DNA of 25,646 bases. Source: a virus. The DNA lies in IMG/VR virus record IMGVR_UViG_3300025815_000096, positions 1 through 25,646 of that record. One strand, 5' to 3'. Positions 23,566 through 25,646 of the stretch are shown here, piece after piece (the first letter of the stretch is position 1; each line of letters opens with the position of its first letter). The notes beneath the pieces are model-generated. The model saw nothing but the letters and a program-made list of their open reading frames with translations, was not told the origin of the DNA and searched no databases. The translations under genes were made by a program, and so were the position numbers.

Positions 23566-25646
23566 TACTGTACAGGCGCTCCTTGCTGTTGAGGCGGTGG
23601 CACATTACCACCATTTGCACCACCTCCGGCTCCGGTAAATCCAGCAGCATCGGGTTCTGGAGCAGCTCCGGGGGCTATGTTTCCGCCACCAGTCTGTGTT
23701 GGATCGTTAGGACTTGGAGGACCGCCTTGTGGTTGCTGTGCGTCTGGGGGAGGTGGCGGCATTTGACTTTGAATATCTGCCATCATTTTTGCTTGAATAA
23801 TGGCTTCCCTTGGATCGTTTATGATACCGTCTTCATCCAGATCCATGCTTGCGGCAAGCTCGCGCAAAACATAATCGTACTTTATAAACGGTGCCATTGC
23901 AGGGTTTTGTGTCATCTGCATAAACTGCAATAGTCTCTGCGACCGTACCTCGTTTCTCATCAGGCTTTCTGTACCTTTAGAGATAACTTCAAGGTCGCCT
24001 ATAAACTGTGGATCAAAATTGAATTGCATATTAAACGCAAACAGAGAGCGGCCTAGAGGGGCTAGGAGATAGTCATCGATGTTCTTTACCACAGTCTTAA
24101 TAGCTTGCTGAGCAGCGCCCATAAGCATCGACATTCCGCTAGCAGTTCTACCAACTCCCATAATCCCTGTCGTACCATGAGAATAACTTGGAATGCCTGT
24201 AGCCTCATCAGCTAATTGACGAGACTTGTCGAACATCATCATAAGCTCTTGAGATACATTCGGGAATTTAGTTCCGAAGATAGCTTGCCCCGGTGCTCCG
24301 GCTTGTCTACGGAATACTTTTCCGGGGTATATGCTCATGTCTTGCCCCGGAACAAGGTTGGTTTCATCTACCTCTATAAGTAGATTTCCACTCAATGCAG
24401 CGTTGTCTACGCTCATCCGATAGAAGCCGTTCATAAGCAGCTGAGTGTCCGACATATTTTCGGCTACACCGATACCAAAAAAGCTATACGGGTTGGACTC
24501 GTAAGGAACAGCTGCATAGGGGATGCGACTTGGAGTGAATGGGTTCAGAACAAGCCTAATAATCTGACCATTACATACCCAAACATTTACCTGTATTTGA
24601 TCACGATCCTCAAGCTCTTTGGGAATATCCAAATCGGCGTCTTCTGCGACATCAGCGTCGATAATTCCCCAATATTCCAAAACTTCGTATCTATTAACAT
24701 CATAGGAGTTGGCAGAGTCCTCTAAAGCGTCTTCCCAATATTCTCGTTGATATGAAGCCCCCATAGAAAGAGCTATTTCAATGCTCTCCTCCCTAAAGTG
24801 AGGTCTATTTTTCAGTTGCCGAAGCTGAGATTTGTTTAATCTATGTCTGTGAATGACATATTCAGCTTCTTCCATATTACGAGCGTCTGGATCAGGGTAA
24901 AAATCCCAAATAGAGCAATATTCTACTTTAGGAATTGTGTTAAATAGCGGATCATACTCTCCATCCTCATTCCAGCGAGGATATTCCTTATCAAATGCAA
25001 ATGGACCCTTTAATATACCCGTTCCAAACAATGCCATTTCAAAAGATACAGACCGTAGATGCTTAGATGCAGAACACTCATCTAATTGATCGTGCATCTT
25101 CTTTTCCATCATTTGAGCGGCCTGTTTAGCTGGCTCAAAGGTGATAGATCCTATATTCCTACCTGCACCTAGCTCTAAACTATCTTCAATAGGCTGTAAT
25201 TGATCTTTAAAGACACCAAGCTCTTTAGCAATGTCTGGACGCTTGATTGATCTTGGAACTTGATAATCAATTTGCGTCTTTTCCTTAACTTTTTCAGTAG
25301 TTATGGCATTTGGATCATAATGTACTTTTCCTGCCACATTGTTAGGAAACTTACGCGCCTGTACGCCGATAGGAAACTTAGACCCTGCAAATAATACATC
25401 GATAATCTGGCTGTACGCCGCTAACACCTTCGTCTTTGTAATTTTGATAAAGGCGCGAGACTTTTCAGTGTCAGTAAATTGAACATCTGAACTATATAGA
25501 CCTCGATAGTTACGGTATCCCTCAAGCCATCGTGTCTCGTCCGATAATCTGGCATCTTTTGATTTACGGAATGCAGAATCAACGAACCCAACTACTCCGC
25601 TGTACTCGCTTTGCTCCTGTTCAACATCCCCGTCTTCATCAAGAGA
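23565..25646 (-). CDS. Portal protein, partial, N-terminus outside window
   Basis: At least 693 residues. The frame stays open to the right edge, reading ...SAFRKSKDARLSDETRWLEG YRNYRGLY... upstream of residue Val at 25427. That GTG is therefore an internal codon, and the true start lies beyond the window. The RWLEGYRNYRG region is typical of portal N-termini. The middle has EYWG, IPYAAVPYESNPYSFFGIGV and NGFYRMSVDNAALSGN, then GIMGVGRTASGMSMLMGAAQ, all characteristic of large P22-type portals. These form a dodecameric ring at one capsid vertex for DNA entry and exit. The C-terminus is Pro/Gly/Gln-rich and probably disordered. DLDEDGIINDPRE near it resembles an EF-hand but with the last acidic residue one position late. 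Terminase genes are expected just beyond the right edge. Confidence 0.85.
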   Translation of the reverse strand, partial: SLDEDGDVEQEQSEYSGVVGFVDSAFRKSKDARLSDETRWLEGYRNYRGLYSSDVQFTDTEKSRAFIKITKTKVLAAYSQIIDVLFAGSKFPIGVQARKFPNNVAGKVHYDPNAITTEKVKEKTQIDYQVPRSIKRPDIAKELGVFKDQLQPIEDSLELGAGRNIGSITFEPAKQAAQMMEKKMHDQLDECSASKHLRSVSFEMALFGTGILKGPFAFDKEYPRWNEDGEYDPLFNTIPKVEYCSIWDFYPDPDARNMEEAEYVIHRHRLNKSQLRQLKNRPHFREESIEIALSMGASYQREYWEDALEDSANSYDVNRYEVLEYWGIIDADVAEDADLDIPKELEDRDQIQVNVWVCNGQIIRLVLNPFTPSRIPYAAVPYESNPYSFFGIGVAENMSDTQLLMNGFYRMSVDNAALSGNLLIEVDETNLVPGQDMSIYPGKVFRRQAGAPGQAIFGTKFPNVSQELMMMFDKSRQLADEATGIPSYSHGTTGIMGVGRTASGMSMLMGAAQQAIKTVVKNIDDYLLAPLGRSLFAFNMQFNFDPQFIGDLEVISKGTESLMRNEVRSQRLLQFMQMTQNPAMAPFIKYDYVLRELAASMDLDEDGIINDPREAIIQAKMMADIQSQMPPPPPDAQQPQGGPPSPNDPTQTGGGNIAPGAAPEPDAAGFTGAGGGANGGNVPPPQQQGAPVQ

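Noticed and set aside
25425-25427. GTG as the portal start codon
   Set aside because: The same frame continues upstream to the window edge without a stop and reads as typical portal N-terminal sequence, so this is an internal valine.
1-25646. Integrated prophage or host chromosomal segment
   Set aside because: No integrase, repressor, attachment site or host-like gene is visible; all the content is virion or lysis genes. The lifestyle cannot be settled from this window alone.

Overview
This window looks like the virion-structure and lysis region of a tailed, podovirus-like phage (Caudoviricetes). Every gene I can support lies on the minus strand, packed with gaps of 0-45 bases and several TAATG or TAA/ATG junctions, so the functional order runs from high to low coordinates. 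The order portal, internal proteins, scaffold, capsid, decoration/fibre proteins, adaptor, nozzle, fibre, lysozyme matches P22/T7-like short-tailed phages. I see no tape measure, tube or sheath gene, and no integrase or host gene. The style of the capsid, scaffold and small structural proteins resembles what I know from marine podoviruses of alphaproteobacteria (HMO-2011-like, pelagiphage-like and uncultured Mediterranean phages). That placement is recollection, not a search result.

Head region (25646 to about 17139): a portal gene running off the right edge, a 71-aa helical protein, an 832-aa polyvalent-type protein with an HExxH zincin motif, a 397-aa acidic protein with an EF-hand and a DnaJ-like zinc motif, and a scaffold. 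A 196-base gap with a sigma70-like promoter and a folded leader then precedes the major capsid gene, which is followed by a 124-aa small structural protein.

Surface/fibre region (17128 to 5691): a 131-aa protein and a 371-aa protein that carries two further copies of the same domain. Next come three tandem paralogues of 998, 608 and 601 aa. Each ends in exactly seven FG-GAP repeats, which predicts a seven-bladed integrin-alpha-like beta-propeller. Then comes a 1083-aa Ser/Thr/Ala-rich protein built almost entirely of about 20-residue repeats.

Tail and lysis region (5691 to 1): a tail adaptor (T7 gp11 / P22 gp4-like), a nozzle/stabilisation protein (T7 gp12 / P22 gp10-like), a fibre with a C-terminal S74 intramolecular chaperone, a GNAT acetyltransferase with its own promoter, a repeat-rich 493-aa protein with eight 11-residue repeats, and the N-terminal part of a GH24 lysozyme cut by the left edge.

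The most unusual content is the block of three seven-blade FG-GAP proteins, with the long solenoid-like protein beside it. Together they take up about 10 kb. I infer a receptor-binding or surface-adhesion apparatus whose repeats could recombine. Terminase, replication genes and a holin are not in view.
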